NCBI GenBank assembly: GCA_029719485.1
Contig: CP120722.1
Span: forward strand, 1,612,001 to 1,676,000
DNA: 64,000 bases
Source: Kiritimatiellota bacterium B12222
GTDB taxonomy: Bacteria; Verrucomicrobiota; Kiritimatiellia; SS1-B-03-39; UBA6053
Reading direction: 5' to 3'
Part shown: positions 56,035 through 64,000 of the stretch, one piece after another
How the letters are laid out: each line of letters starts with the position of its first letter
How positions within the stretch are numbered: position 1 is the stretch's first letter
Program-made: the position numbers and the translations under genes
Notes under the pieces: generated by a model
Seen by the model: only the letters and a program-made list of their open reading frames with translations
Told to the model about the DNA's origin: nothing
Databases searched by the model: none

Positions 56035-58308
56035 ATGGATATCCTCGAAAAATCAGAAACAAATGCTGGCAATGCTCCTGAATCACGGAAGTCATTCACA
56101 CCTGGTCGTTGGGACCATGAAATCGACGTACGCGATTTCATTCATTTGAATTACACGCCCTACAATGGTGACGGTAATTTCTTAAGTCCATCCAGTGAAA
56201 AAACTGAAAAGTTATGGACCATTCTTGAGGATCTTCAAAAGGAAGAAATTCGTAAAGACGGGGTATTGGACGCCGATGATACGGTTATTTCCACCATTGT
56301 TTCGCACGAAGCGGGGTACATGGATAAAGATTTGGAGACCATCGTGGGTCTGCAGACCGACAAACCCTTGAAGCGTGCCTTATTACCTTTCGGTGGCGTG
56401 CGGATGGCCAAAGCGGCTTTGGAGGCGTACGGTTATAAAATGGATGAAAATACGGAGAACGTATTTAAATATCGCAAAACTCATAATGATGGCGTGTTTG
56501 ATGTGTACGACTCTGAAATTCGGGCCGCACGTTCCAGTGGCATTGTAACGGGTCTTCCAGATGCGTATGGTCGTGGACGGATCATTGGTGATTACCGTCG
56601 GGTGGCGCTGTATGGCGTAGATTTCCTGATCGAGCAAAAACAGAAAGAGCACGACGAAGCGGGTAGTGGTACCTTCTCTGAAGAGCAGATGCGTTTACGT
56701 GAAGAATTGGCTGAACAGTTCCGTTCTTTGAAAGAACTCAAACAGATGGCCGCCAGCTACGGATTTGACATCTCTAAACCTGCACAAACGGCTCAGGAAG
56801 CGATTCAGTGGACCTATTTCGGATACTTGGCTGCGGTGAAAGAGCAGAATGGTGCGGCCATGAGTATTGGCCGTGTGTCCACCTTCCTCGATGTGTATAT
56901 CGAGCGGGATATGCAGGCTGGATTGCTTACCGAGTTGGAAGCGCAAGAAATGATTGACCATTTGGTGATGAAATTGCGGATGGTTCGTTTTGCACGTACA
57001 CCCGATTACAATGAACTGTTCTCTGGTGATCCCACCTGGGTAACCGAGTGTATTGGTGGTATGAGTGTTGATGGTCGTTCAATGGTGACCAAAACCTCCT
57101 TCCGTTTCCTTCAGACCTTGTATAATTTGGGATCGGCTCCCGAGCCCAACTTGACCGTGTTGTGGGATGAGCGTTTGCCCGAAGGATTTAAAAACTTCTG
57201 TTCTAAAGTATCTATTGATACCAGCAGTATTCAGTACGAAAACGATTCCTTGATGCGTGAGCGTTATGGGGATGACTACGGAATTGCTTGTTGCGTATCT
57301 GCGATGCGGATTGGAAAACAAATGCAATTCTTTGGTGCTCGGGTCAACCTTGCCAAAACTTTACTCTACGCGATCAATGGTGGTCGTGATGAAAAATCAG
57401 GTAAACAAGTTGCACCGAAATTTGCACCCATTACGTCAGATGTGTTGGACAAAGATGAAGTGATGGCCCGCATGGACACCATGATGGATTGGTTGGCCAA
57501 AACTTATGTCAAAGCGTTGAATGTTATTCATTACATGCACGACAAATATGCCTATGAGCGGATTGAAATGGCTTTGCACGACAAAGAAGTCTTGCGGACG
57601 ATGGCTTGTGGAATTGCGGGTCTGTCCGTGGTGGCTGATTCCTTGAGTGCGATTGAGTTCGCGAAGGTGCATGTGATTCGTGATCCCGAAACCGGTATGG
57701 CTCTCGATTATAAAATTGAAGGGGAGTATCCTGCCTTTGGAAACAATGATGAACGGGTGGACCGTATTGCAGCTGACATGGTGCAACTTTTCATGGACAA
57801 AATTCGTGGATGCCAGACCTACCGGAATGCGGTGCCTACGCAGTCTGTTTTGACCATTACCTCTAACGTGGTTTATGGTAAAAAAACCGGAAACACACCG
57901 GACGGACGCAAACAGGGTGAGCCCTTTGCTCCGGGTGCAAACCCTATGCACGGTCGTGACAGCAAAGGGGCGGTTGCCTCAATGAAGTCGGTCGCGAAAC
58001 TGCCCTATGAGCATGCGCTTGACGGGATTAGTTACACCTTTTCCATTGTTCCTAAAGCCTTGGGGCGTAGTCCTGAAGATCAGATTCAAAACCTGACTTT
58101 CCTGTTGGACGGATACTTTGGCGATGGTGGACATCATATCAACGTCAACGTGTTCGAACGTGAGACCTTGATTGATGCGATGGATCATCCTGAAAAATAT
58201 CCTCAGCTGACGGTTCGGGTATCTGGATACGCCGTGAACTTTATCAAGCTCACCCGCGAACAACAGATGGATATTATTAACCGTACCTTCCATCAAAAGG
58301 GCGCTTAA
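56035..58308 (+). CDS. pflB: Formate C-acetyltransferase (pyruvate formate-lyase)
   Basis: 757 aa, as long as the E. coli enzyme. It cleaves pyruvate with CoA to acetyl-CoA and formate by a glycyl-radical mechanism under anaerobic conditions. The catalytic Cys-Cys pair is in [20 protein letters not shown], the radical glycine in [20 protein letters not shown] near the C-terminus, and [20 protein letters not shown] is the family N-terminus. ATG 56035 is the start; a TTG nine codons upstream is less likely. The activating enzyme gene pflA is not adjacent. It is flanked upstream by a two-component system and downstream by two terminators. Confidence 0.97.
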   Translation: MDILEKSETNAGNAPESRKSFTPGRWDHEIDVRDFIHLNYTPYNGDGNFLSPSSEKTEKLWTILEDLQKEEIRKDGVLDADDTVISTIVSHEAGYMDKDLETIVGLQTDKPLKRALLPFGGVRMAKAALEAYGYKMDENTENVFKYRKTHNDGVFDVYDSEIRAARSSGIVTGLPDAYGRGRIIGDYRRVALYGVDFLIEQKQKEHDEAGSGTFSEEQMRLREELAEQFRSLKELKQMAASYGFDISKPAQTAQEAIQWTYFGYLAAVKEQNGAAMSIGRVSTFLDVYIERDMQAGLLTELEAQEMIDHLVMKLRMVRFARTPDYNELFSGDPTWVTECIGGMSVDGRSMVTKTSFRFLQTLYNLGSAPEPNLTVLWDERLPEGFKNFCSKVSIDTSSIQYENDSLMRERYGDDYGIACCVSAMRIGKQMQFFGARVNLAKTLLYAINGGRDEKSGKQVAPKFAPITSDVLDKDEVMARMDTMMDWLAKTYVKALNVIHYMHDKYAYERIEMALHDKEVLRTMACGIAGLSVVADSLSAIEFAKVHVIRDPETGMALDYKIEGEYPAFGNNDERVDRIAADMVQLFMDKIRGCQTYRNAVPTQSVLTITSNVVYGKKTGNTPDGRKQGEPFAPGANPMHGRDSKGAVASMKSVAKLPYEHALDGISYTFSIVPKALGRSPEDQIQNLTFLLDGYFGDGGHHINVNVFERETLIDAMDHPEKYPQLTVRVSGYAVNFIKLTREQQMDIINRTFHQKGA

Positions 58309-58315
58309 GTGCAAA

Positions 58316-58386
58316 AGGACCGGGATAGCCCGGTCCTCATCCTTGTTAACCTCCCCGCGTTCGCGTTGGGGAGGTTTTCCTTTTTC
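58316..58386 (+). terminator. Tandem terminators of pflB
   Basis: AGGACCGGGATAGCCCGGTCC-type stem at 58316-58337, then CCTCCCCGCG-TTCG-CGTTGGGGAGG (58350-58374) followed by TTTTCCTTTTT. The second is a good Rho-independent terminator. Confidence 0.88.
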
Positions 58387-58452
58387 ATGGAATGCACTTG
58401 ATTGGATATGGGGGATTCGGCATTCTGATGGCAACCCTTACCAGGAAGTTGT

Positions 58453-58818
58453 ATGAACGAATCGATTGATTGTCCTAAATGTAAAATTGAAATGAAGCCT
58501 CAACTGGTTGAGGGGATTGAAGTGGATCGCTGTCCGGGTTGTCAGGGCATTTGGTTTGATATGCTGGAGCATGAAGATTTGAAAAAGATGCCCGGTTCGG
58601 AGAGTTTGGATAATGCGGTGAGTGGGAAAGATTCCAGCGATGTGGTGAAGGACTGTCCACGCTGTCATACCCGTTTGAGTCCCACCCATGACGCAGAACA
58701 ACCGCATATCGTGTATGACAAATGCAGCAGTTGTTACGGCGTGTTTTTTGATGCGGGTGAGTTTGCTGATTTGAAAGAGTTGACCTTAAAAGAACGCCTA
58801 AAGGCGTGGGTGGGTTAA
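58453..58818 (+). CDS. Double zinc-ribbon protein (zf-TFIIB family)
   Basis: 121 aa with two C-x2-C...C-x2-C ribbons: CPKCKIEM...DRCPGCQGIWFD (about 7-38) and CPRCHTRL...DKCSSCYGVFFD (about 73-104). Each is followed by an acidic-hydrophobic helix (MLEHEDLKKM; AGEFADLKEL), the signature of the small zf-TFIIB proteins. Their job is unknown. AGGA stands before the ATG. It is a stand-alone gene between terminators. Confidence 0.82.
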   Translation: MNESIDCPKCKIEMKPQLVEGIEVDRCPGCQGIWFDMLEHEDLKKMPGSESLDNAVSGKDSSDVVKDCPRCHTRLSPTHDAEQPHIVYDKCSSCYGVFFDAGEFADLKELTLKERLKAWVG

Positions 58819-58980
58819 GCGACGAGGGTGGGACCAAAGGCCGGTTAGAAGCTTGTGTAGACCCCTGAGTTGTCTACGAGTTTTATCGGGCGTTTGCAGG
58901 GCAGAATGGAGTGGGTTTATGTAGGTGACTTGAATGGCTGTGAATATCTTTGGTTTGTATGAAGAGGATGCACAAGCATG

Positions 58981-59015
58981 AAAAAAGCCACAGAGTTTTA
59001 CTCTGTGGCTTTTTT
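58981..59015. terminator. Bidirectional terminator
   Basis: Six A, GCCACAGAG-TTTTA-CTCTGTGGC and six T form a perfect 9-bp stem with tails for both directions. It serves the zinc-ribbon gene (plus) and the PEP-CTERM gene (minus). Confidence 0.92.
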
Positions 59016-59037
59016 ATTCAGTTATAATGGAAGGTGG

Positions 59038-59808
59038 TTACTTCTTGCGCATCAAAGTAAGCCCTGCGAGCAATCCACCAAGACTTAAAAGGATGAAGCT
59101 ACTGGGTTCTGGAATCGCAACGATTTCAATCGTATTCAGAAATGCCCGGTCGTCTGATCCTCCGGTACCATCAAGTCCAATGAAGAGGGCATTACTACCC
59201 GTAAGGGTGATGGTGGCGACGCCATAATTATCGCCATTCACCCAAGAGTTTCTTGTGTCAGCAGTATTTGCCATGGTGATGAGGCTGGGCGAACCAAAAT
59301 CGAAACTTGTGGCGGAAGCGCCCTGATCTACATAAAAAGCAGACGAGTCATTGGATTTATTCGAGTTACGACCCGTCAGGTAGATTTTGTATTCACCGGC
59401 AGCTAATCCTGTAATCTGAATACCGATGGTTTCGAAATCGGAGTTTTCAAATATGCCATCTTTGCCTGGTGCGTTGTTAATATAGACGCCTGTGGAAAGT
59501 GACGTTCCTGTAAGATAGTCTGCATCTGGATTGTCGGCAAAGTCAACATTGAATGAATCACCGATTGAAGTACCTAAATTAATTCCAATGCCTGTGGCTA
59601 CGGCACCGCTGTCCGTAAATAGTCCAGTTGCAATATCGTTTTTTCCGATAGAGTTCCAGGTGTTGCCCATTGTTTCATTCGCATGACCGGGACTCAAGGT
59701 GGGTTCGTTGGTTGCGGTTTTGCCAAAGTCAAATAGAAGGGCCTCTGCATTTAAACATAGAGAGCTGCTGAAGGTGGCTAAGAGGAGGGGTAGGAAGTGT
59801 GTTTTCAT
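59038..59808 (-). CDS. PEP-CTERM sorted exported protein
   Basis: 256 aa. A signal peptide (about 1-23, FLPLLLATFSSSLCLNAEA) and a C-terminal IPEPSSFILLSLGGLLAG plus the basic end LMRKK form the PEP-CTERM sorting signal recognised by exosortase. The mature part starts LLFDFGKTATNEPTL and resembles a beta-sandwich with AAGEYKIYLTGRNSN, seen in other verrucomicrobial PEP-CTERM proteins. It should be anchored to or released at the cell surface, often with exopolysaccharide. No exosortase gene is in the window. It is divergent from the AraC regulator, 76 bp away. Confidence 0.85.
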   Translation of the reverse strand: MKTHFLPLLLATFSSSLCLNAEALLFDFGKTATNEPTLSPGHANETMGNTWNSIGKNDIATGLFTDSGAVATGIGINLGTSIGDSFNVDFADNPDADYLTGTSLSTGVYINNAPGKDGIFENSDFETIGIQITGLAAGEYKIYLTGRNSNKSNDSSAFYVDQGASATSFDFGSPSLITMANTADTRNSWVNGDNYGVATITLTGSNALFIGLDGTGGSDDRAFLNTIEIVAIPEPSSFILLSLGGLLAGLTLMRKK

Positions 59809-59884
59809 GTGTTCAGCCTACAATTCTCCTTGATGTACTGTCAATTTACGGCAGATATACAAATTAAATAAAAACGTATATATT

Positions 59885-60814
59885 ATGAATATTGATAACC
59901 AAATACGACATGACATGTGGATGTCGGTTGAGAAGCAATTGGTCTGGGCGTATCAGGGAAAAGTTGACCCTGCATACCGATCTACCAAGGTGGGTAAATA
60001 CTACTATGCCCTGTGGTATTTCATTAAGGGTGGTGTGACGGTGGAGACCTGTGATGGGTTGTTTCATGCCCGGGAAGGAGATTGTTTTCTTATTCCTGTT
60101 TGCGAACATTCGCAAATTTTTTCAGAGGAGACCGAATTGGTATCGATTCGATTTTTATTTAATGATCCTGAAGGGACGCCGTTGCTTGAATTCGATCAGC
60201 CGGTTGTGTTGCAGGCGCCTACATCTCATTTTATGACCGTGTGTGTGCGTCTTGCCAAGTTGGTGAAGAAAATGTACGGCATCAATAATGATCATCTGAA
60301 CTATATGCGTGCCGATTTTGAAACGCATTTGAAATTAGACGGGCATTTCAATCTGTTTATGCGGGAGTTATTGCTGAATTTGCGGAAAATGGACATCGGT
60401 CTTCGGCCTATGGGTGAAATGGATGATCGGGTGCGTAGCTGTATACGAATGATACGCAAATCACCACCGGGTAAAATGTTGCAAGAGTCGGAAATGGCTT
60501 CACAAGTGGGGCTGAGTATTGGGCATTTAAACCGATTGTTCCGAGAGCAGCTGGGTATGACTCCGCATACGTGGAGAAATAACTATCGGTATAAGCAGGC
60601 ATGTTATCGCTTGTTGAATCAGGAGTCCGTCAAAGAAGTAGCCTATTCACTTGGCTTTTCATCTCCCCAGCATTTTTCGATTTGGTTTAAGCAGCGGTCA
60701 GGTCATTCGCCTCGAAGTTATAAACGGAAAGTTTCGGAGGGAGGGTTAGCGGGAGAGGCGATGCCGCATCTTGCAACCGTAGGACCCGTCCAGGATGGTT
60801 CGCTTTCGGGGTGA
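59885..60814 (+). CDS. AraC-family transcriptional regulator
   Basis: 309 aa. The N-terminal half is a cupin-like sensor (YYALWYFIKGGVTVETCDGL and AREGDCFLIPVCEHSQIF). The C-terminal ~100 residues hold two helix-turn-helix motifs: MLQESEMASQVGLSIGHLNR with LFREQLGMTPHTW, and VKEVAYSLGFSSPQHFSIWF with KQRSGHSPRSYKR. This domain structure is typical of sugar-responsive regulators. It may control the divergent PEP-CTERM gene. No Shine-Dalgarno precedes the ATG. Confidence 0.92.
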   Translation: MNIDNQIRHDMWMSVEKQLVWAYQGKVDPAYRSTKVGKYYYALWYFIKGGVTVETCDGLFHAREGDCFLIPVCEHSQIFSEETELVSIRFLFNDPEGTPLLEFDQPVVLQAPTSHFMTVCVRLAKLVKKMYGINNDHLNYMRADFETHLKLDGHFNLFMRELLLNLRKMDIGLRPMGEMDDRVRSCIRMIRKSPPGKMLQESEMASQVGLSIGHLNRLFREQLGMTPHTWRNNYRYKQACYRLLNQESVKEVAYSLGFSSPQHFSIWFKQRSGHSPRSYKRKVSEGGLAGEAMPHLATVGPVQDGSLSG

Positions 60815-60818
60815 AAAA

Positions 60819-60847
60819 AATCCTCCCCGTTGCCGGAGAGGATTTTG
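60819..60847. terminator. Bidirectional terminator between araC-type gene and PEP-CTERM gene
   Basis: AATCCTCCCC-GTTGCC-GGAGAGGATT-type stem with A and T runs at its ends. It ends the minus-strand PEP-CTERM gene (TTTTTTT) and possibly the regulator. A sister copy is at 61726-61756. Confidence 0.85.
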
Positions 60848-60890
60848 GGTGTCGTCAGGTTGACGGCTTTATAAAAGTCACGTGTAATGC

Positions 60891-61616
60891 TTAAACCCTT
60901 TTGTGCCGAAAGAGGCACAAGGTGCCTAAACTGAGCCCCAGCATGAGTAGAGTTGACGGCTCCGGGATGACGCTGATATTCAGGGTGGAGTGTTCAGCGA
61001 AACGGTAAAAATTTCGAGTAATTGTGCTATCTTTCACACCTTGCTCTTCATAAACGGGGGCGTATATAACCAGAGATAAGATGCCGGAATTGACATCAAT
61101 GGCGTTTTGGGCCGCAGAAATAAAGTCACTGCTGGAGGCGAAGGTAAAGATATCCCCTCCTACCAAATCACCCCCATCATACACATCATATCCTGTTAGG
61201 GTAGATAAAGTTGCACCACTGGTATCTCCGCCATTTGGCGTGAAGGAGTTCCAGGTGTATCCAAATGTTGTCCCTGTGTCCTTGAGAAGGATATCAGCAT
61301 AGGTTGTCCCGTGCTGATCACCGTCCTGCCCCGCGACGGCCGTTAAGGATAAGCTTACGTCGTTTATGGTCATGCCACTGTAGGCGGAGAGATCAAACTG
61401 TACCACACCTCTTAATAATCCCAGATTTTCATTATCATGATAGCCTACAAGGGTTCGATGTTCCCCTTCATAACTTGTGCCCGTTTTGTAACTTCGTATA
61501 TAACTATCTACTGTAGAGACGAGGGTGTCGCCGAAGCCTTGAATGGAGATCATGCAAAGTGTGATCGCGAAGATCCAGGTTTGGGAGCGGGCAGGGGAGA
61601 GATGTGTGAACTTCAT
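60891..61616 (-). CDS. PEP-CTERM protein with DNRLRE-like domain
   Basis: 241 aa. Signal peptide about 1-29 (IFAITLCMISIQGFG). The mature part begins TLVSTVDSYIRSYKTGTSY and contains GLLRGVVQFDLSAYSGMTIN, the pattern of DNRLRE domains, beta-sandwiches common in secreted glycan-active proteins. It ends VIPEPSTLLMLGLSLGTL then RHKRV, a standard PEP-CTERM signal. AAGGA lies upstream of the ATG. Its function is unknown; exosortase processing is inferred. Confidence 0.87.
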   Translation of the reverse strand: MKFTHLSPARSQTWIFAITLCMISIQGFGDTLVSTVDSYIRSYKTGTSYEGEHRTLVGYHDNENLGLLRGVVQFDLSAYSGMTINDVSLSLTAVAGQDGDQHGTTYADILLKDTGTTFGYTWNSFTPNGGDTSGATLSTLTGYDVYDGGDLVGGDIFTFASSSDFISAAQNAIDVNSGILSLVIYAPVYEEQGVKDSTITRNFYRFAEHSTLNISVIPEPSTLLMLGLSLGTLCLFRHKRV

Positions 61617-61725
61617 AAATTAGTTTCCTTAAAGGCTTTTAGCTATCCTACTCTTTGATGGTTGGAGATCCTAGGACAATTTTTTCCTAAATTTCGGATA
61701 GAGGGTTGTGTTATAGGGTCGACAT

Positions 61726-61756
61726 AAAAAAATCCTCTCCGTTGCGGGAGAGGATT
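61726..61756 (-). terminator. Rho-independent terminator of ilvC
   Basis: On the minus strand AATCCTCTCC-CGCAAC-GGAGAGGATT is followed by seven T, 25 bp after the ilvC stop codon. Confidence 0.92.
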
Positions 61757-61781
61757 GTGAAGTAAGAAAAGGAGTTGAATC

Positions 61782-62864
61782 CTATTCTTGAGCTGCGGAA
61801 CGTCCACCGACGCCACGTTTGCTTTCCACTTTTTTGCCTTTAGGACGCAGTTTGCGTACGGCTTTACCGGCCTGCCACATTTCGCTTTCGGACATTTGAG
61901 TGAGTTCCTTTTCGAGAATCTCTTTGTAGTCTTTGCGGCTACCCATGCGCATGGTGCGGGCAGCTTCTTTACCGGTGATGACTGATTTATACAGTTCTTT
62001 AAACACGGGTAAGGTGGCTTTTTTGAATTTTGGACGCCAGTCTAAGGCACCGCGCTGAGCGGTAACGGAGCAGTTGGCATACATCCAGTCCATACCGTTT
62101 TCGTCGACGAGACGAATAAGGGATTGGGTAAGTTCTTCAACGGTTTCGTTGAAAGCTTCGGAAGGGCTGTGACCGTTCTTACGTAGAACTTCGTATTGAG
62201 CTTCCATGACACCGCAGAGGGCTCCCATGAGGATACCGCGCTCACCAGTGAGATCAGAAGAAACTTCTTTTTCGAAGGTGGTGGGGAAGAGGAAGCCTGA
62301 TCCCACGCCGATTCCGAGGGCTTTGCAGCGGTTTTCGGCTTTGCCTGTCGCGTCTTGTGAGACAGCGAAAGAAGAGTTGATCCCGGCGCCGCTGAGGAAG
62401 TTACGACGAACGTTGAGTCCGGACCCTTTAGGAGCGACCAACAACACGTCGATGTCTTCCGGGGGATCAATTTTGGTGATGTCGTTGTAGACGAGACCGA
62501 AACCGTGAGAAAAGACCAATGCTTTTCCAGGGGTCAGGTATTTTTTAACCGTTTTCCAAAGTTGTTTTTGACCGGCATCGGAAACCAAGTACAAGATAAC
62601 TGTACCTTTTTCCAGTGCTTCTTCGATGTCGAAGAGGTCAACGCCCAACTTCCAGCCGTCTTTTTTTGCACGATCTTTGGTACGTGCACCGATGATAACG
62701 TTAAAGCCGTTATCTTTCAGGTTTAAGGCTTGAGCGGGGGCTTGAACACCATAACCAATGACGGCGATGGTTTCATTTTTTAGGGTCTTACGCGCTTTCG
62801 CGAGTGAAAATTCTTTACGGGTGACGACTTCTTCTTCGACGCCGCCAAAATTGATCATGGCCAT
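61782..62864 (-). CDS. ilvC: Ketol-acid reductoisomerase
   Basis: 360 aa. It converts acetolactate or acetohydroxybutyrate to the dihydroxy acids of valine, leucine and isoleucine synthesis with NAD(P)H. Rossmann motif IAVIGYGVQAPAQALNLKDN, cofactor loop GARTKDRAKKDGW, and catalytic segments LLVAPKGSGLNVRR, SDLTGERGILMGALCGVMEA (Mg2+ ligands) and YANCSVTAQRGALDW. It is of the longer class I form seen in Bacteroidetes and Verrucomicrobia, with a basic C-terminal tail (KKVESKRG). GGAG is upstream of the ATG. No ilvB/ilvN or leu genes adjoin. Confidence 0.95.
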   Translation of the reverse strand: MAMINFGGVEEEVVTRKEFSLAKARKTLKNETIAVIGYGVQAPAQALNLKDNGFNVIIGARTKDRAKKDGWKLGVDLFDIEEALEKGTVILYLVSDAGQKQLWKTVKKYLTPGKALVFSHGFGLVYNDITKIDPPEDIDVLLVAPKGSGLNVRRNFLSGAGINSSFAVSQDATGKAENRCKALGIGVGSGFLFPTTFEKEVSSDLTGERGILMGALCGVMEAQYEVLRKNGHSPSEAFNETVEELTQSLIRLVDENGMDWMYANCSVTAQRGALDWRPKFKKATLPVFKELYKSVITGKEAARTMRMGSRKDYKEILEKELTQMSESEMWQAGKAVRKLRPKGKKVESKRGVGGRSAAQE

Positions 62865-62899
62865 AGTGATAGCTCCAATAGGGTTTAAGAGAGTGGGGC

Positions 62900-62928
62900 T
62901 CTATATGGTTTCATAAGAGATTGGTCAA
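62900..62928 (-). promoter_or_regulatory. Sigma70-type promoter of ilvC
   Basis: On the minus strand TTGACC, an exact 17-bp spacer and TATAGA lie 36 bp upstream of the ilvC start. The short leader leaves no room for a T-box or leader-peptide attenuator. Confidence 0.75.
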
Positions 62929-63039
62929 TCTTGTTTATCAGTGTTTGTTGGGCTTTTGAGATTTCGTTGATTCAAAGTGGGGGAGACTAAAGGCTAATGA
63001 CGCATTGACTCCCTGTGAAAAAGCTCTAATGAAATCCTC

Positions 63040-63564
63040 ATGAAGAAAGCTATTTATCCCGGAACCTTTGATCCGATCACTCTCGGGCATATTGATATGG
63101 TGCAACGTGCGGTGAAGGGATGCACGCATTTAATCGTGGGGGTGGCCAAGAGCACTCCCAAAAATGTGTGGTTTTCCACGGAGGAACGGGTGGAACTGGT
63201 ACAGGATGCCTTGAAGCACTTGGACAATGTAGAGGTGAAGGTTTTCGAGGGGCTTTTGGTTGATTTTGCGCAAAAAGAAAATGCCGGGTTTATAATTCGT
63301 GGGGTGCGTGCATTTTCTGATTTCGAATATGAATTGCAAATGGCCTTAATGAATCGAAAGCTTGCGCCGGAAATCGAAACCATGTTTTTAATGCCTGCGG
63401 AGGAGTACAGCTATATTAGTTCCAGTCGCGTACGTGAGATTACGGCGCTAGGTGGAGACATTGGCCGTTATGTGACACCGGCAACGCTTCAGGCCTTAAA
63501 AGATAAACTGATTTCACGTCACGAAACCAAAGATACGCCCCGTCGATCCGCCGCCGGTGGTTAA
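63040..63564 (+). CDS. coaD: Phosphopantetheine adenylyltransferase
   Basis: 174 aa. It joins 4'-phosphopantetheine and ATP to dephospho-CoA. PGTFDPITLGHIDMVQRA is the nucleotidyltransferase start, IIRGVRAFSDFEYELQMALMN the substrate region, and YSYISSSRVREITALGGDI carries the second ATP motif. About 12 extra residues with TKDTPRRSAAGG follow the usual ~160-aa end. A yceD-like gene starts 17 bp downstream, an arrangement that usually leads on to rpmF. Confidence 0.96.
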   Translation: MKKAIYPGTFDPITLGHIDMVQRAVKGCTHLIVGVAKSTPKNVWFSTEERVELVQDALKHLDNVEVKVFEGLLVDFAQKENAGFIIRGVRAFSDFEYELQMALMNRKLAPEIETMFLMPAEEYSYISSSRVREITALGGDIGRYVTPATLQALKDKLISRHETKDTPRRSAAGG

Positions 63565-63580
63565 GTTGAGGAATTTTGTT

Positions 63581-64000
63581 ATGCCACATCCCCTACATCT
63601 CTCCTTAGAGGCCCTCGAGAAAGGGCCGGTCACCTTATCAGGCGAACTGCCTGGCACTTTTTTAGATCTCGAACAGGAAGCATCCATCCGGAACATTGGG
63701 CCCGTTATTTACGATTTAGTTGCGGATTTAAAGGGGAAAGAGGTCCTCGTGATGGGGAAGATCGAGGTCGCGATGGAATTAGAGTGTGTAAGAAGTGGCG
63801 CTTTTTTCTCGACAATCATCAAAGATTCCGCTTTTTTGCGCGACTATTCGACGGAGGATCCGACTGACCAGTTAGATCTTTCTGAAGATGTTCGTGAAGC
63901 AGTAGTAATTCTGATTCCCGGTTATCCGGTGAGTCCGGAGGCGCAAGGAGACGATTTTGAACTTCCTGCACTTCCACCTGAATTAACTGATGACTCGAAC
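63581..64000 (+). CDS. YceD/DUF177-family protein (3' end outside window)
   Basis: 140 codons are open from ATG 63581 to the window edge. MPHPLHLSLEALEKGPVTLS, PVIYDLVADLKGKEVLVMGK, IEVAMELECVRSGAFFSTI and LDLSEDVREAVVILIPGYPV match the YceD (DUF177) family, which acts in 23S rRNA or large-subunit maturation and normally sits just before the ribosomal protein gene rpmF. The conserved Cys after MELE is present; the second Cys of the usual pair is replaced. Gene order coaD-yceD supports the call. Confidence 0.8.
   Translation, partial: MPHPLHLSLEALEKGPVTLSGELPGTFLDLEQEASIRNIGPVIYDLVADLKGKEVLVMGKIEVAMELECVRSGAFFSTIIKDSAFLRDYSTEDPTDQLDLSEDVREAVVILIPGYPVSPEAQGDDFELPALPPELTDDSN

Noticed and set aside
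62865..63039. T-box or leader-peptide attenuator before ilvC
   Set aside because: The promoter is only 36 bp from the start codon, leaving no leader.

Overview
The window looks like a chromosomal segment of a fermentative, saccharolytic member of the PVC group, most likely Verrucomicrobiota (Opitutae-like); Kiritimatiellota or Lentisphaerota cannot be excluded. The pointers are inference from gene content: two PEP-CTERM proteins, giant secreted beta-helix proteins that end in calcium-loop plus FYRL-type tails, weak Shine-Dalgarno use, hypothetical proteins typical of the group, and many hairpin repeats between genes. No rRNA, tRNA, CRISPR array or prophage was seen.

Layout. 0-3.2 kb: a truncated rimK, divergent from a GH94 sugar phosphorylase. 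3.8-17.3 kb: two adjacent giant exported beta-helix proteins (2268 and 2200 aa) built from shared modules. 17.3-23.3 kb: an ABC-F ATPase, a 1.3-kb gene-poor region full of structured repeats, a Tim44/zinc-ribbon/TerB membrane protein and a conserved hypothetical. 23.3-29.8 kb: a vapBC-type toxin-antitoxin pair, a dihydroorotate-dehydrogenase-like protein, a REP-associated (RAYT-like) transposase set between two near-copies of its own repeat cluster, and pyruvate:ferredoxin oxidoreductase. 30-33.1 kb: larB, an FtsB/DivIC-like gene, enolase and nadD. 33.3-37.1 kb: a membrane-ankyrin protein, a relic of a helicase 3' end, a UvrD-type helicase and a Nudix hydrolase. 37.4-47.0 kb: one 3194-aa surface protein of nine ~1-kb modules. 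47.4-53 kb: GH31 glucosidase, galE and gpmI. 53-58.8 kb: a PhoB/CreB-type response regulator and its kinase separated by a 119-bp repeat array, then pyruvate formate-lyase and a zinc-ribbon protein. 59-64 kb: two PEP-CTERM proteins around an AraC regulator, ilvC, coaD and the start of a yceD-like gene.

Together the metabolic genes describe intracellular use of disaccharides and oligosaccharides (GH94, GH31, GalE), lower glycolysis (GpmI, Eno) and anaerobic pyruvate cleavage by two routes (PFL and PFOR). The giant proteins are probably surface or secreted factors. The most unusual material is the mosaic architecture of the three giants with their common C-terminal module, the RAYT/REP system with dispersed copies of its repeat, and a phased array of TGTCGCTAA boxes upstream of decayed sequence.
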